NCBI GenBank assembly: GCA_002104905.1 | Contig: MCFE01000076.1 | Coordinates: 62,001 to 126,000, forward strand | Source of the DNA: Basidiobolus meristosporus CBS 931.73 | Taxonomy: Eukaryota > Basidiobolomycota > Basidiobolomycetes > Basidiobolales > Basidiobolaceae | Reading direction: 5' to 3' | Length of the DNA stretch: 64,000 nucleotides | Position numbers and translations under genes: made by a program | Notes under the pieces: generated by a model | Seen by the model: the letters and a program-made list of their open reading frames with translations, nothing else | Database searches by the model: none | Told to the model about the DNA's origin: nothing | Shown here: positions 11,290 to 22,930 of the stretch, piece by piece | Layout: each line of letters opens with the position of its first letter | How positions within the stretch are numbered: position 1 is the first letter of the stretch

Positions 11290-11535
11290 GTCAAAGCAAG
11301 CTAATCTAGATGTTCAAAATTCCAATGCTTGAATAACTCAAGTGGGTTACCTGCAACCTGTGCTTTTGCTTGGGTGTTGTAAAGCTTTGGACTGCATTGT
11401 CTTTTCAAGGTGGAATCATAGAGTATAACTGGGTTCCCCAGCGAAAGTGGTATTAGTCTTGTTAAGTACAACTTGTCCAAGGGTGCCTTGTTGTTCAGTT
11501 GTGTCTCCTCAAGTTGTTCAGCATATTTGTTGATA
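11290..11535 (-). pseudogene. Gypsy pol C-terminal fragment
   Basis: Minus-strand frame reads GNPVILYDSTLKRQCSPKL followed by VAGNPLELFKHW. This resembles the post-integrase barrel of fungal Gypsy pol (G..VLLYD..L..SFS.KL, then F.GNRLK.F). Only about 80 residues remain; the left part is decayed and the right part stops at H1. Confidence 0.5.
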
Positions 11536-11744
11536 TTAGACTTGTTCTGTTGGATAGTGCCCCATAGTGCCAGCCTGTTTATAGTGCTGTATTGATCTGG
11601 CACTCTATGGCACTATCTGGCACAATAGTTTCTACCATAATGCCAGTGGTAGGATACTGTTACTGGTATTGTTACTCATTCTTATTGATGTTGCTCAGAA
11701 TAGTGCTATCTTTACTTTATTTACTCTTCATAATGTTCCAGACG

Positions 11745-12309
11745 CATATCACTCAGTGGATGTCCTCCTGTATGAATGTACTTTGCATAGATAAGTATCT
11801 TACTATTTTACCTATTCTGCTGTTTTCTCCTATATATGATTTTCCTCTGTATTTACCTGCCAATATACTGAATCTCTTCAGATATTGAAATGTATGCTCC
11901 ACACTCACTCTGAAATGATTAAATATCTCATTGTAGAGCTTCTGCTTCATGTTAAGCACACCATTCCTTGGCTTCCTACATGCTCTATTACATCCTAATC
12001 TCTGACAATCCTCTCCTATATAAGCCAAGTCTGCCATACATTTTCCCCTCCACTGAGTTCTGGATGATTCTCTACCCAGAGTGCTTTGTCATGCCTACTT
12101 CTAGAAAATGGACTCTAAACCAGATGATGTTACTATTAATGTCAGACAGTGCTTGAAACTTCACATGGTGTGCCTTGTACCTGCCAGACTAAAAGTTCCT
12201 CTGCCTTCTAGAAGGTCTGTTAATCCTGACTGGGAAGGTATCCAAAATACTCATTATATAGAACCTGTTGCTCAACACTCTGGGATTTGCAAGTCTATTG
12301 GTGCTTCTG
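11745..12309 (-). pseudogene. Harbinger-like transposase, C-terminal part (H1)
   Basis: Minus-strand frames match the transposase of H2 (19,545-20,078): ADLAYIGEDCQRLGC, PRNGVLNMKQKLYNEIF and VEHTFQYLKRFSILAGKYRG. The last contains the presumed third acidic residue of the DDE triad (VE..F..LKRF). A frameshift or stop separates this from the middle part near 12,050. The N-terminal part lies on the opposite strand inside the inverted segment, so no intact protein can be made. Confidence 0.7.
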
Positions 12310-12924
12310 GCATCAACTTGGTCTTATATCAAAAATATGTGAAGGCTAATGTGATTGCTGAATTTATCATATATTATGCACAATACATCTTGGATTATAT
12401 TGACATGGATTGGATCACATCAATTGCAGATTTCCTATGTGGCTATAGACTTGTGCCTAAAGCATCAAGAAAAATACCAAGTCATTGTTTGAGGATAATT
12501 TTTGCAACATAATGATATAATTAATGGCAATTGATTGAGATTTAGTTGTAAAGCATGGAAAATCAGATAAATAAGGCTGATTACACTAATTCAATTTGAT
12601 TCACCTCAATCTAATCACCTACCAATATTAATATGACTTACTCATCTGATTGGTCATTGCTCCTCCATCCCATCATTACCACTGCATCTCCTTTTGACAC
12701 ACTAGAGGAGATCTATACCAGGTACTGTGAACAATCTACCCCAATCTACTCAAGGAGATCACTTGTTAAGCTTCTTTGCTATTACAAGAGCTATTGCCCT
12801 ACAAGGCTTCATCCCACCATCCCTGTCAACAAAAGTCCTAGAAGCTCTCATTCCTGGCTAACAGCAATGGAGAGCCACCTTGCAGAGCACGTGAATGACT
12901 TAAAGCAAGCTTAGAATACTAGGC
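12310..12924. other. 615-bp inverted segment within H1
   Basis: Holds the divergent intergenic region (12,310-12,620) and transposase N-terminus (12,633-12,912, plus strand). Left junction reads TTCTG|GCATCAAC, right junction AGGC|CAATACAC. In H2 and H3 the sequence TTCTGAGCCTGG is instead continuous through the transposase, and GATGCCAATACACC through the intergenic region. Both break ends carry GC. Confidence 0.75.
12633..12914 (+). pseudogene. Harbinger-like transposase, N-terminal part (inverted, H1)
   Basis: Frame of 93 codons reading MTYSSDWSLLLHPIITTAS, then EEIYTRYCEQSTPIYSRRS and RLHPTIPVNKSPRSS. The same N-terminus precedes the catalytic part in H2 (from 19,313) and H3 (22,930 down). 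It stops exactly where the inversion break falls, cutting it from the catalytic domain. Confidence 0.65.
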
Positions 12925-13019
12925 CAATACACTACTGCGTAAGCATACAAATTAGTCACTATAGTCACTGTACCAAGTCTCAATTCATCTTTAGTACAAC
13001 CCAGACAAGACCCTTCCTC

Positions 13020-13702
13020 CAGCGCACAAGCATGGCCTGGACCAGAAAAGGCAACATTGGATCCATTCAAATTCTTGCCAAATAATTTTAGTATGGCCCA
13101 AGTGTCTATGATGAGCCTTCATACTGATATTAGGGCATTTCTTATTAATCTAGCAGAACTTGATACCTCAGAGAGTTGACAGAGATGGAAGAACTTGAAT
13201 AGGAAGCTGAGGCATGAGCTCTACATCAAGATGCCAGTGGATGTATGTAAGAACTTATATAATAAAACAAGTATGGAAACTGGGAATGAGCTGAGAGTGG
13301 GGGGATTTGATGAGGAAGCCACATGTGAACAATTTTGAGCACAATTTAACCTGAATGGGCCATACACATCTGTTTGCACCTCAACTTTGGGAACCAAAGA
13401 GATTTTGAATGAGTTTTTGTGTCAAATGAATAATGTACCACACAGTATATTAGTAAAGATAAGTGGCTTTCAGGAGCAATATACACATGACTTATCCAGG
13501 CAACAGTTCCAAAGTATTAGACAGAGAGTAAGTGCAGCCAAGCTGCAGCATTGTACTGCTCAAGTAGAAGGCAGAATACTGACCATGAATACAGAAGTAG
13601 CCAATATGATAGTCAACAAGGTAGTAGTTTAGGTGTGCAAAGTGAATCATTACCAAATGCTTCAGTAGTAATCCCTCTGAGAAAAAAACTTAGGAGAAGA
13701 TG
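13020..13702 (+). pseudogene. H-element accessory protein, copy H1
   Basis: I do not recognise the protein. Pieces: LWHEFYIKMP-like, LGTKEILNEFLCQMNNVPHS, ISGFQEQYTHDLSRQQFQSI, and a basic C-terminus (VIPLRKKLRRR). It lies head-to-head with the transposase in H2 and H3. Harbinger elements normally carry a second, Myb/MADF-like DNA-binding protein in this position; I see no clear Myb motif, so the role is inferred from position only. Stops interrupt the N-terminal half and the middle (about 13,560) carries a deletion relative to H3. Confidence 0.55.
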
Positions 13703-14451
13703 ATGTGAACTCATTGAATTGCTATTATTAATTGTGATCCAAATAATGCACTTTTCTTTGCAATCAAAATCAAGCCATTGAAAATCAGTGATCACTAAGC
13801 TTTTGATAAAAGAAATATCAAGGTTGTCTCACATTTTAGACCAAACAACCATAAATTAGCACCCTGCATATATATATCATTTGTAGCACCAGAGCAGCCA
13901 TTTGATCTGTTTTGCACTTATCCAATTGGCGTCGTGTTAGCTATGACACTCTGTCCAATCACTACAATAAGGGATTTACTGGATCAATGGGTAAAATGGC
14001 ATAATTGATGGCAAATCAGGTAGCTGGTGTATTGAATATATATTAAGGAGCCAATCGAGGGCTGAAAGCTTTAGGATATATTTGGACCAATTAACCACTG
14101 AGATACCATCCAGTTGGAGTAATGATGACCAAAATGGTAAGTAATAGTGTAGTGTATAGTGTGATATGCATTTATTTCCATTTATATCAAAGAAACAATT
14201 TGAAATACCAGATTTTACCTATAATCATAGCAGTATCCAATTGTGCACATGATGCAAACATTAGAAGTAGGTGCAATCATCCGTGCCAACCTCACTGTAT
14301 CAGATTGTGCCATAGTCTGCAAGATAATCCCACATGGTGCAAAATTTTCAAAGAGCAATCATGCCTACTGGTAGCTACAATATTGCACCTGATTATTCTT
14401 TGAGACCATGAATTGTGCTCCATGCCCTGGCATGGTTCAATGGAACAAGTC
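13703..14451. other. Non-coding right end of H1
   Basis: No gene. The same about 750-bp non-coding end occurs in H2 (16,602-17,340) and H3 (24,520-25,270), with words such as ATTTATTTCCATTTA and CTACTGGTAGCTA, and a final inverted repeat. Confidence 0.6.
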
Positions 14452-14559
14452 TAATTAAATCATGGTGATCAAGTTGTTGTATACAGGTTGCTAAGAGGTC
14501 TTTGGTTTGCATATTAGATGTCTATTTTAATGAGTTATATGTGGTAGTGCCTTATGAAA

Positions 14560-14876
14560 ATTATTATAATGATATTGTCAAAAGGCCGTCACAAAGTCAA
14601 AGTCCCATGACTAAGAGGTACTGATCCTGTCACGACACCCTCCAGAAACTGTTAAAAAATAAAATAACCCAGATTTCCAAAAACCTTGTCAAAATTTTCA
14701 TCACAAAAATGTATAAGTGGCTTTTCATTGATTACCTGCCAATTTGCTCACTTGCCGATCCCAGACACTCTATCACCTCCTACATTTGTGTGGATTGATT
14801 GGCTATTGCCTCTTGTTCACACTCCTTACTTCCTGACACCATTTTTTCTCTTACATACCATGTGTACATTTTCTTG
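14560..14876 (-). other. P-element tail, copy 3
   Basis: Minus-strand copy of the accessory-gene tail; includes the inverse of TTTTGACA and CCAATCAAAAG words. It is joined at 14,876 to the accessory ORF upstream of its last roughly 100 codons, so the C-terminal domain was deleted. Confidence 0.5.
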
Positions 14877-16601
14877 AGCATTGCTTTTGAAGAAGTGCTG
14901 CAACCTCTTGGTGTGCCTATTGATATTCCAAAATCCACTGAATGCATTGTGATAGTCTTTCAAGCTCTTGACATTAGAGCCTTGTCTGTCAGTGGGATCT
15001 CCACTCTGTCAACAATGGAGGATGTGGAAGCTGTGGTAGACAAAATGCCTTTGTCTGCAAACTCATCTACCTTGCTGGAGTGTAGCTCAACTGGCAGCAC
15101 TTCCAGTTCTTGTGAAAAGTACTGCTTTCTTGTTGGTAATTCTTTGTGGCTATGATGGGATTCAGTCTGTTCCAGGCTTGCAGCATTAACTGGCAAGAAC
15201 TGCAGTTTTTCTTGCATGCCTCCCTGTCTTGGGCTTGGGTAGAAATTCTTCCCTTTACCTTTTCCTTTATCATTACCAGGTCCTTCACTGCTACTTTGTC
15301 TGAGCACTTTTTGTAATGGACTATCCTTTCTCCTAAATAAATTCCTCTCTGATGCATCTATTTTAGCCTGCAAGTTTGTTGCTGGCACTTGCCTGGCAAC
15401 CTGATGTCTCTTCTCCACTTGTTTTGAGCTCTCAGCCATTTCTTTTGTGCTTCTTTTGTGCTCTCAACCATAGTTGCAACAGGCTCCTGTAAAAGCCACT
15501 GGATTTATCACAGCCAGGTCCTTTACTGCTACTGTGACTGAGTGCTTCTTGAGTGGTACTACGCTTTTTACTTGATAAATGTTGTACTGGTGCATCTGTG
15601 TTTGCCTGCATGTCCCTAATTGGCACTCTTCCAGCTACGTGACATCTCTTTGGCACTTGTCTTTGAGCTTTTGGCCCTGCTTGTAATGGGCTCTTAAGGA
15701 AGCCACTGGCCTTCAGTCATGGCACCCTTGTTCTTCTGCCTTTGATAGTTTCTGCTACTTTTAAGGTACTTTCTCAGCATACCAATGATGGCCCAAAATC
15801 TGTTTGCCTGTTTGAATCCAGGATAATGCTCATGGAACAAGTCTTCTGCATTCTGCTTGGCCTTGAGTCCCTCATGGTCTCATAGTATGCTGGCCCTGAG
15901 GTGATGGCATGCTAAACTTCTGATGGCCTCATAAATATTAGCCCATTCTTCATTATTGCTCTCAACAGCTTTGCAGATTTTCAATGTCTTTGAATATTTA
16001 GGCTTTAGCATAGACACCACACTGGCTTGCTCCTATGCTATGATAGGTTTTTCTGTAAGCTTTATCTTTGGGCACTGCTGTGGTGCTTCAAAGACTGTAT
16101 GGTGTTCCTCTGCTGTTACATTGGGAAATGGCTCAATTCTTGGCTGTGACATTGAGCTACTTGAGTTCCTTCTTTGCAGCAAAGATACTGTTGCAATTTA
16201 AGAAGTGATTTGGATATAAGGAACTTATCAAGAAATAGTGATAATAGTTGAACTGTTGTTTATTCATAAAGAAGCTCAGTACTTATACCTTTGTAGAAGT
16301 AATACAGCTGCAACACTAAGTAGGGAGGGTTTCTCAATATTCAGGAGCATTCTGTAACAGTTTCAGGGTTAGTACATAATGTTTGGTAATAGTGCTAATT
16401 TGATCCTGACTATAAGGGAATAATCATAAGATCATATATCTGGAGAAAGTGGCGAAGTTAAGGCAGTAAATGAGTCCTACAGTGACTAAGACTAGCCTAG
16501 AATTGTTAAGTAAATTTTTAGCTGCTGAATGATACCAAATAGTCCAATATTTCAACAGATACCCCTTTCTCTACCAGTGATATTGATTGCTCAACACATA
16601 A
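14876..16601 (-). pseudogene. P-element accessory protein, copy 3 (minus strand)
   Basis: Reads from the N-terminal coil region (16,600) down to the SSIVDRVEIPLTDKALMSRA stretch. The longest open piece, 14,960-15,439, has GPGNDKGKGKGKNFYPS and PVELHSSKVDEFADKG; 15,720-15,960 carries the inverse of the YPGF region. A 369-bp solo LTR splits it at 16,189-16,557, the C-terminus is deleted at 14,876, and H2 is inserted at its N-terminal side at 16,602. Copy 1 at 3,066-5,061 is the uninterrupted comparison. Confidence 0.6.
16189..16557 (-). repeat. Solo LTR, family S (copy 2)
   Basis: TGTTGCAATTTAAG to AATATTTCAACA, the inverse of copy 1. Perfect 5-bp target duplication GATAC at 16,184-16,188 and 16,558-16,562. 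The same site in accessory copy 1 (near 3,490) is uninterrupted. Confidence 0.9.
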
Positions 16602-17342
16602 AACTTGTTCCATTTTACTGTGCCAGGGTGTGTGGTGCAATCCAAAGTATTTAAGAACAATTAGGCGCAATATTATAGCTACTAGTAGGCAGGATTGCTC
16701 TTGGACAATCTTGCACCATGTGGGACAATCTCACACACTATGGCACAATCTGACACAATGAGGTTGGCACAAATGATTGCACCCACTTGAAATGTTTGCA
16801 TCATGTGCGCAATTAGACACCACTATTATGGTAGGTAAAATCCAGTATTTGGATATGTTTCTTTAATGTAAATGGAAATAAATGAGTATCACACTATAAA
16901 ATACACTGATATGTACCATTCTGGTTATCAGCACTCCAATTTGCTGGTATCTCAGTGGTTAAGTGGTCTTAAAGTATCCTGAAGCTTTCCACCCCCAATT
17001 GGCTCTTTGACAAATACACAAGCTACCTGATTTGCCATCAAACATACCATTTCGCCCATTAAGCAAGTAAATCCCTGATCCTAGTAATTAAACAAGGTGT
17101 TAAAGCTAGCACGCAACCAATTATATGAGTGAAAACCAGATCAAATGGCTGCACTGGTGCCACATATGATGAATACATATGCAGGGTGTTTATCTTTAAG
17201 GGTCCTGCCTCAAACGTGAGACAATCTTGATATTGATTATATCAAAATTTAGTAATCACTGATTTGCAATGGCTCAATGCAGATCACAAAAAAAATGTGT
17301 TGTTTGAATCATTACAAATAATAGCAATTCAATGCAATTGCA

Positions 17343-18960
17343 TTATCTTTTCCTAGGCTTTTTTCTCACAGGAATTACCACAGAGGCATTTGGTAGTGAT
17401 ACACTTTGCACACTCAAACTACTCTCTTGTTGACTATACTCTGGGCTACTTGTGTATTTGTAGTAGGTATTTTGCCTCCTAGTTGATGAGTGCAGCTTGG
17501 CAGCTCCAAATTGCCCTGGATGATACAACTGAGCCAGCCTGCAGTGCTATGCTCTGACACATTCTCTTACTTGCCAAAGGCTCTAGTGGTTGAGGGACTT
17601 CATGTGGGTCATCATCAGTCAGTTCATCAGAAGAAACTTGCTGATGGCCATGTGTAATGGCATGCGCAGACATGACTTGATGCACTGGCATGGCCCTTTG
17701 CTGAGTTTAATGTGATGCCACTTGTTGATGCAACTCAGCCCACTCCAATGGACTTGTGTCTTTTTGAGCAGTTTGGGGGGTTCTGGTGGTTTTGCTCTGA
17801 GGCATGCACATTGACCCAATACACATTGAGTCAATGCAAGGCGCTCTTGTGTAGGGTGTTGGTATAGTTTGGACTGATGTGCACCAACATGCTGAAGTTG
17901 CAAGGGATGGTCAGGAATCCAGTAAAGCATGCTGGTGCAATCTAGATGATGTTACTTGCGGTCTGTATTCTTCCTCTTGAAGCTCACCTTCTGATTCCTC
18001 ATGGTATTCACTTACCCTCTGTCTAATACTTTGCAACTGTTGCCTGGATGAGTCCTGTGTATATTGCCCCTGGAAGCCACTTAGCTCTACTAATATATCA
18101 CGTAAAACATGTTGAAATATTGGACTATTTAGTATCATTCTGCAGCTAAAAATTTACTTAGCAATTCTGGACTAGTCTTACTCACTGTGGGACCAATTTA
18201 CAGTTCTAACTTCTCTACATTCTTCAGTTCAATGATCTTATGATTATTCCCCTATAGTCAGGCTCAAATTGGTACTAATACTAACTATTATGTACTAACC
18301 CGGAAACTGTTACAGAGTGCTCCTGAATATTGAGAAACCCTCCTTACTTAGTGTTACAGCTGTATTACTTCTACAAAGGTATAAATACTGAGCTTCTTTG
18401 TTAATAAACAACAGTTCAACTATTATCACTATTTCTAGATAAGTTCATTATATCCAATTCACTTCTTAAATTGCAACAATACATTAGTCATTTGAGGCAA
18501 AAACTCATTCAAAATCTCTTTAGTGCCCAAAGTTGCGGCACAAATAGACACATCCGGCCCATACTGGGCAAATTGCACGCAAAATTGTTCCTGTGCAGCT
18601 TCCCAATCAAATCTCCTCACACTCAGCTCATTCTTGAGTTCAATGCATGTCTTCTTATATATCCTCTTACATACATCCGCTGGCATCTTGATGTAGAACT
18701 CATGCCACAGCTTTCCACTCAGGTTCTGCCATCTCTGTCAACTCTCAGAGGTATCTAGATCTGCTAGATTAATGAGTAGTGCCAAATATCTGTATAAAGG
18801 CTCATCATAGACACTTGGGCCATACTGAAATAATTTGGCAAGAACTCAAACAGATCCAACATCACCTTTTCCGGTCCGGTCCATGCTTGTGAGCTAGGGA
18901 ATGGGTGTGTCAGGGTTGAACTAAAGATGAGCTGAGACTTGGTATAGGGACCATAGTGAC
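17343..18960 (-). pseudogene. H-element accessory protein, copy H2 (split by an LTR)
   Basis: Minus-strand pieces from N to C: MDLFEFLPNYFSMAQ-type start; MPADVCKRIYKKTCIELKNE, FDWEAAQEQFCVQFAQYGPD, LGTKEILNEFLPQMTNV, then the solo LTR, then ILVELSGFQGQYTQDSSRQQ and RQRVSEYHEESEGELQEEEY. The latter part has many Q, S and H and ends in PVRKKPRKR. This is the most readable copy of the N-terminal half. No catalytic motif is seen. It is divergent from the transposase, with about 350 bp between the two. Confidence 0.6.
18110..18478 (+). repeat. Solo LTR, family S (copy 3)
   Basis: TGTTGAAATATTGG to TTAAATTGCAACA. Flanks AAACA and ATACA are one mismatch from a 5-bp duplication. It splits the H2 accessory ORF; the uninterrupted sequence is at about 13,430 in H1. 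Confidence 0.85.
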
Positions 18961-19312
18961 AGATTTGGATACTTATACAGTGGTGTATTGGCATCAACCT
19001 GGTCTTATATGAAGTATATATGAAAACTAATGTGATTGTTGAGTTTCCCTATATTGTGCATGATGCATCTTGGGTTGCATTGACATGGATTATATCACAT
19101 CATTTGCAGATTTCCTATATGACTATAGACTTGTGAGTAAAACATTAATAAAATACCCAGTATTTGTTTGAGGATGATTTTTGCAACAAAATGATGGGAT
19201 ATATGGCAATTGATGAAGATTTAATCATAATGCACGGAAAATCATATAAATAAAGATGATTGCGCCAAATCAAATAAAATTATCTCAGCCCAATCCTTAC
19301 CAATCTTAATAT

Positions 19313-20160
19313 GACTTACTCATCTGAATGATCTTTTCTCATCAATCCCATCAATACCGCTGGATTTCCTTTTGACACATCAGAGGAGATATATACTAAG
19401 TACTGTGGACAATAAACCCCAATCTACTCAAGGATATCACTTGTTAAGCTTCTCTGCTATTACAACAACTATTGCCCTACAAGGTTTCATCCCACCATCC
19501 ATGTCAACAAAGGTCCTAAAAGCTTTCATTCCCAGCTAACAGCAATGGATAACCACCTTGCAGAGGGTATGAATGACTTAGAGCAAGCTTGGAGTACCAG
19601 GCTCAGAAGCTCCAATAGACCTCCATATCCCAGAGTGTTCAGCCACAGGTTCCATACAAGAAGTATTTTGGATACCTTCCCAGTCAGGATTAACAGACCT
19701 TCTAGAGGGTTGAGCCACTTTTATCCTGGCAAGTACAAGGCACACTGTGTGAAGTTTCAAGCACTGTCTGACATTGAGGGTAACATCATCTGGTTTAGTG
19801 GGTCATTTTCTGGATGTAGGCATGACAAAGCGCTCTGGGTAGAGAATCATCCAGAACACAGTAGAGGGGAGAAATGTATAGCAGACCTAGCTTATATAGG
19901 AGAGGATTGTCAAAGATTAGGATGTAGTAGAGTGCATAGGAAGCCAAGGAATGGTGTGCTTAGCAGGAAACAGAAGCTCTACAGTGAGATACTTGATCAT
20001 TTCAGAGTGAGGGTAGAGCATTCATTTGGATATCTGAAGAGATTCAGCATATTGGTAGGTAAATACAGAGGAAAGTGACTTATAGGAGAAAACAGCAGAA
20101 TAGGCAAAATAATTAAGATACCTATCAATGCACAGTATATTCATGCAAGATGACATCTAC
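19313..20160 (+). pseudogene. Harbinger-like transposase (best copy, H2)
   Basis: The longest open part (19,545-20,078, 177 codons) carries the catalytic core: LSDIEGNIIWFSGSF (first acidic residue), GCRHDKALW (second), IADLAYIGEDC, and VEHSFGYLKRFSILVGKYRG with the presumed catalytic E. This fits DDE superfamily endonucleases of the Harbinger/PIF type (HD..W and VE..F..LKRF boxes). The N-terminal part (19,313-19,545) is in a different frame, and a TGA sits just after KYRGK at about 20,078, before LIGENSRIGKI. It is therefore decayed but close to complete; loss of two or three sites accounts for all breaks seen. Confidence 0.7.
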
Positions 20161-20384
20161 TGAGAGAAATGTGTCTGGAGCATTATGAATAGTAAGCAAA
20201 GCAAGGAAAGCACTACACTGAGCAACATAAGTAAGATTGAGTTAAATTATCAGTAATTATATCCTACAACAAGCATGATGGTAGAAATTATGGAGCCAGA
20301 TAGTGCCCAATTGATCCGGCGTTATACATAGTCTGGCACTATGTGGCACTATACAACAGAACAAATCTACTGAATCAATTTACA

Positions 20385-21052
20385 ATACTTGTTGGACTGC
20401 ATTATCTTCCTCAGACAGGGTATTATTGGAATATATCTGGAGTGTGAACAATGTTTTCCCTCAATGGTGGTGAATTCCTGACAAATTGGACACATTAAAA
20501 TGGTAGCATTTTTAGATCTGAATTCCATTCAACTGCTGACACATGCTGGAATTGGGACAGTCTCTGCATCATATGTTACCAGCCACATGATGGGTGTCCA
20601 CTTGTGTCATGTACATGGCAAGTTGCATCCTGGAATGATTTTGGCAAGAAGTAGTAATAAATCCTCAAAGCCCCCATTACTGGTATTAGTCAAAACACGC
20701 CACTTCTCCTAGCCATAACATTACATTATTCACCAGTAGATGTATTACTAGGCTCATTTGGCTCCATAAAGTATCCATGGCATTTGTTTCAATGGGTGTG
20801 TTCTAATTGCATATTGAGATTTGACCAGGCTAATAAATGGTACTGTTGTTAGGGGAGATAGGCTCACAAACCATCAATGAACCTTCTTTGTCAGAGCTAT
20901 CACTCTGCATGCCATACTCAGAAGGCTGAGGTGAGCCTAAAGGCGTTTTAACCTCACCTGACTCAGTTTGCTCAAGGTGACAAACATGGCCAGGTGCTAA
21001 TATATATGTATCATCTGGCCGGCAAGATAATATTATTACAGTTGTGACCAAT
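20385..21052 (-). pseudogene. Tnp2-like transposase N-terminus (P element copy T4)
   Basis: 20,385-20,580 matches the N-terminal Cys/His stretch of T1 (2,810-2,960). Farther upstream, 20,830-21,052 minus reads GHVCHLEQTESGEVKTPLGS and an acidic/serine stretch typical of poorly conserved N-termini. The catalytic part is absent because H2 ends at 20,367. This copy keeps about 750 bp that T1 lost. Confidence 0.55.
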
Positions 21053-21455
21053 CAATGGTCAAATACAACTTGTGTGGCAAAGCACTGGCTGTGATCCTTG
21101 TAATACTTCCTATGCTGTCTGTCTGCTTCAAGGCTGAGAGGCTTGCTACAATAGCCACATGGTCTTTTTTCTCTTCTCTTATGGCGTTAAGTCAAAGTAG
21201 TCTTGTCCATGGGGCAAACAGTTTGACCTTCAACCATGTAATGCTATTATATCACCTTTTGGTAAATACTGATGTGAATTTTAGACAGTCTTGTATTTGA
21301 GATATTGAACCTATGTGAATGTAAGATTCAATGATGACCTGCCATAATGGGCATTAAAAATAAAGTAGTGGCACCACATACACATGTTTATATAGCACTA
21401 TTTCCCCTTTAGTTTGACTCAATCCCATATATAGAACGCCAGAAAATAAAGCAAG
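21053..21455. other. Divergent intergenic region of P element T4
   Basis: Lies between the transposase N-terminus (minus) and the accessory ORF (plus). Contains a TATATAG at about 21,390 and matches 2,950-3,065 in the opposite orientation. No gene seen. Confidence 0.45.
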
Positions 21456-21878
21456 TTGACTGGTTTTCAACTAAACCCCACTGCTGATAGCAACAGAAGA
21501 ATAGTTGGACAACAACTTGCTTTGACATTTGGTGCAACAAGCAGGGCTATATCTAAAAAAGGCCATATTTACAGCTTGCCTACTAAAGGTAATAAAACAG
21601 ACTCAGCAGGCTCTCAGTCTAGTAGGCAATTAAAAACCTCTGTGGAGCCACAAGATGACCATTGTGCTCAGGAAGATGAGAATGTAGCAAACACAGTACA
21701 CTCAGTTGAAGACCAGCAAGTGGCTGTCATAACATCACCTCCACCCATATTAACTGGTATGTTGTCAGCTCATACAAAAGCATTAATGAAGCAATTAGGT
21801 GCAGTGGGTGATAGGATAGATGCAATGGCCCAGAAAAATCAAGATATAGTCCAGAAACAGGCTGCGCAGAAACTATAG
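21456..21878 (+). pseudogene. P-element accessory protein N-terminus (copy T4)
   Basis: Uninterrupted 140-codon frame, the best view of this region: GQQLALTFGATSRAISKKG, EDQQVAVITSPPPILTGML, and a helix SAHTKALMKQLGAVGDRIDA followed by MAQKNQDIVQKQ, which has heptad spacing suitable for a coiled coil. The first codon used here is TTG; no good ATG is seen within 60 bp upstream. The frame is cut after AAQKL by insertion of H3. It indicates that the ancestral protein was acidic/serine-rich then helical at its N-terminus. Confidence 0.55.
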
Positions 21879-22091
21879 ACTTGTTCTGTTGGATAGTGCT
21901 ACATAGTGCCAGCCTATTTATAGTGCCAGATCAATCTGGCACAATCTGGCACCATTATTTCTACCATCATGCCAGTGGTAGGATATAATTACTAGTTATT
22001 TTACTCAATCTTACTTATGTTGCTCAGTGTAGTGCTTTCCTTGCTTTACTTACTCTTCATAATGCTCCAGACACATTTCTCTCAGTGGATG

Positions 22092-22930
22092 TCATCTTGC
22101 ATGAATATACTGTGCATTGATAGGTATCTTAATTATTTTGCCTATTCTGCTGTTTTCTCCTATATATGACTTTCCTCTGTATTTACCTGCCAATATGCTA
22201 AAACTCTTCAGATATCCAAGTGTATGCTCTATTCTCACTCTGAAATGATTAAATATCTCATTGTAGAGCTTATGCTTCCTGCTATGCACATCATTCCTTT
22301 GCTTCCTATAAGCTGTTATATATCCTATATCCAGCAATCCACTCCTAAATAAGCAAAGTCTGCCATACTTTTCTCCCCTCTACTGAATTCTGGATGATTC
22401 TTTACCCAGAGAGCTTCGTCATGCCTACATCCAGAGAATGGCCCACTAAAGCAGATGATGTTACCCTCAATGTCAGACAGTGCTTGAAACTTCACACAGT
22501 GTGCCTTGTACTTGCCAGGATAAAAGTGGCTCAACCCTCTAGAAGGTCTGTTACTCCTGACTGGGAAGGTATCCAAAATACTCCTTATATGGAACCTGCG
22601 GCTGAACACTCTGGTATATGTAAGTCTATTGGAACTTCTGAATCTAGTACTCCAAGCTTGCTCTAAGTTATTCCTACTCTCTGCAAGGTGGTTCTTCATT
22701 GCTGTCAGCTGGAAATGAAAGCTTCTAGGACTTTTGTTGGCATGGATGGTGGGATGAAACCTTGTAGGGCAATAATTGTTGTAATAGCAGAAAAGCTTAA
22801 CAAGTGATCTCCTTGAGTAGATTGAGGTAGATGATCCATAGTACTTGGTACAGATCTCCTCTAGTGTGTAGAAAGAAAATCAAGTGATAGTGATGGGATT
22901 AATGAGAAAAGACCATCAGGTGAGTAAGTC
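22092..22930 (-). pseudogene. Harbinger-like transposase (H3)
   Basis: N to C on minus: N-terminal part 22,930-22,700, then 22,699-22,325 with KSPRSF..., LSDIEGNIICFSGPFSGCRHD and the HD..W box, then after a frame change 22,337-22,092 with HFRVRIEHTLGYLKSFSILA. Breaks relative to H2: a frameshift near 22,330 and changes such as CWI at the junction. Catalytic residues visible are D in SDIEG, D in CRHDEALW and E in IEHTLGYLK. Not functional. Confidence 0.7.

Larger units (their letters stand above)
11539..14451. mobile_element. Harbinger-like DNA transposon H1 with internal inversion
   Basis: Ends are GACTTGTTCTG at left and GGAACAAGTC at right, each flanked by TA. Inside are transposase pieces, an accessory ORF and A/T-rich ends with TGGCAC-type short repeats. 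The middle segment 12,310-12,924 is inverted relative to copies H2 and H3. Length 2,913 bp; the intact layout (H3) is 3,393 bp. Confidence 0.75.
16602..20367. mobile_element. Harbinger-like DNA transposon H2 (reverse layout to H3)
   Basis: Left end AACTTGTTCC (first base changed from G), right end CAGAACAAATC. Left to right it holds a non-coding end, the accessory ORF on minus, a divergent intergenic region at about 18,960-19,310, transposase on plus, and the other end. It carries a 369-bp solo LTR at 18,110. Without the LTR it is about 3,397 bp, close to H3 (3,393 bp). Confidence 0.8.
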
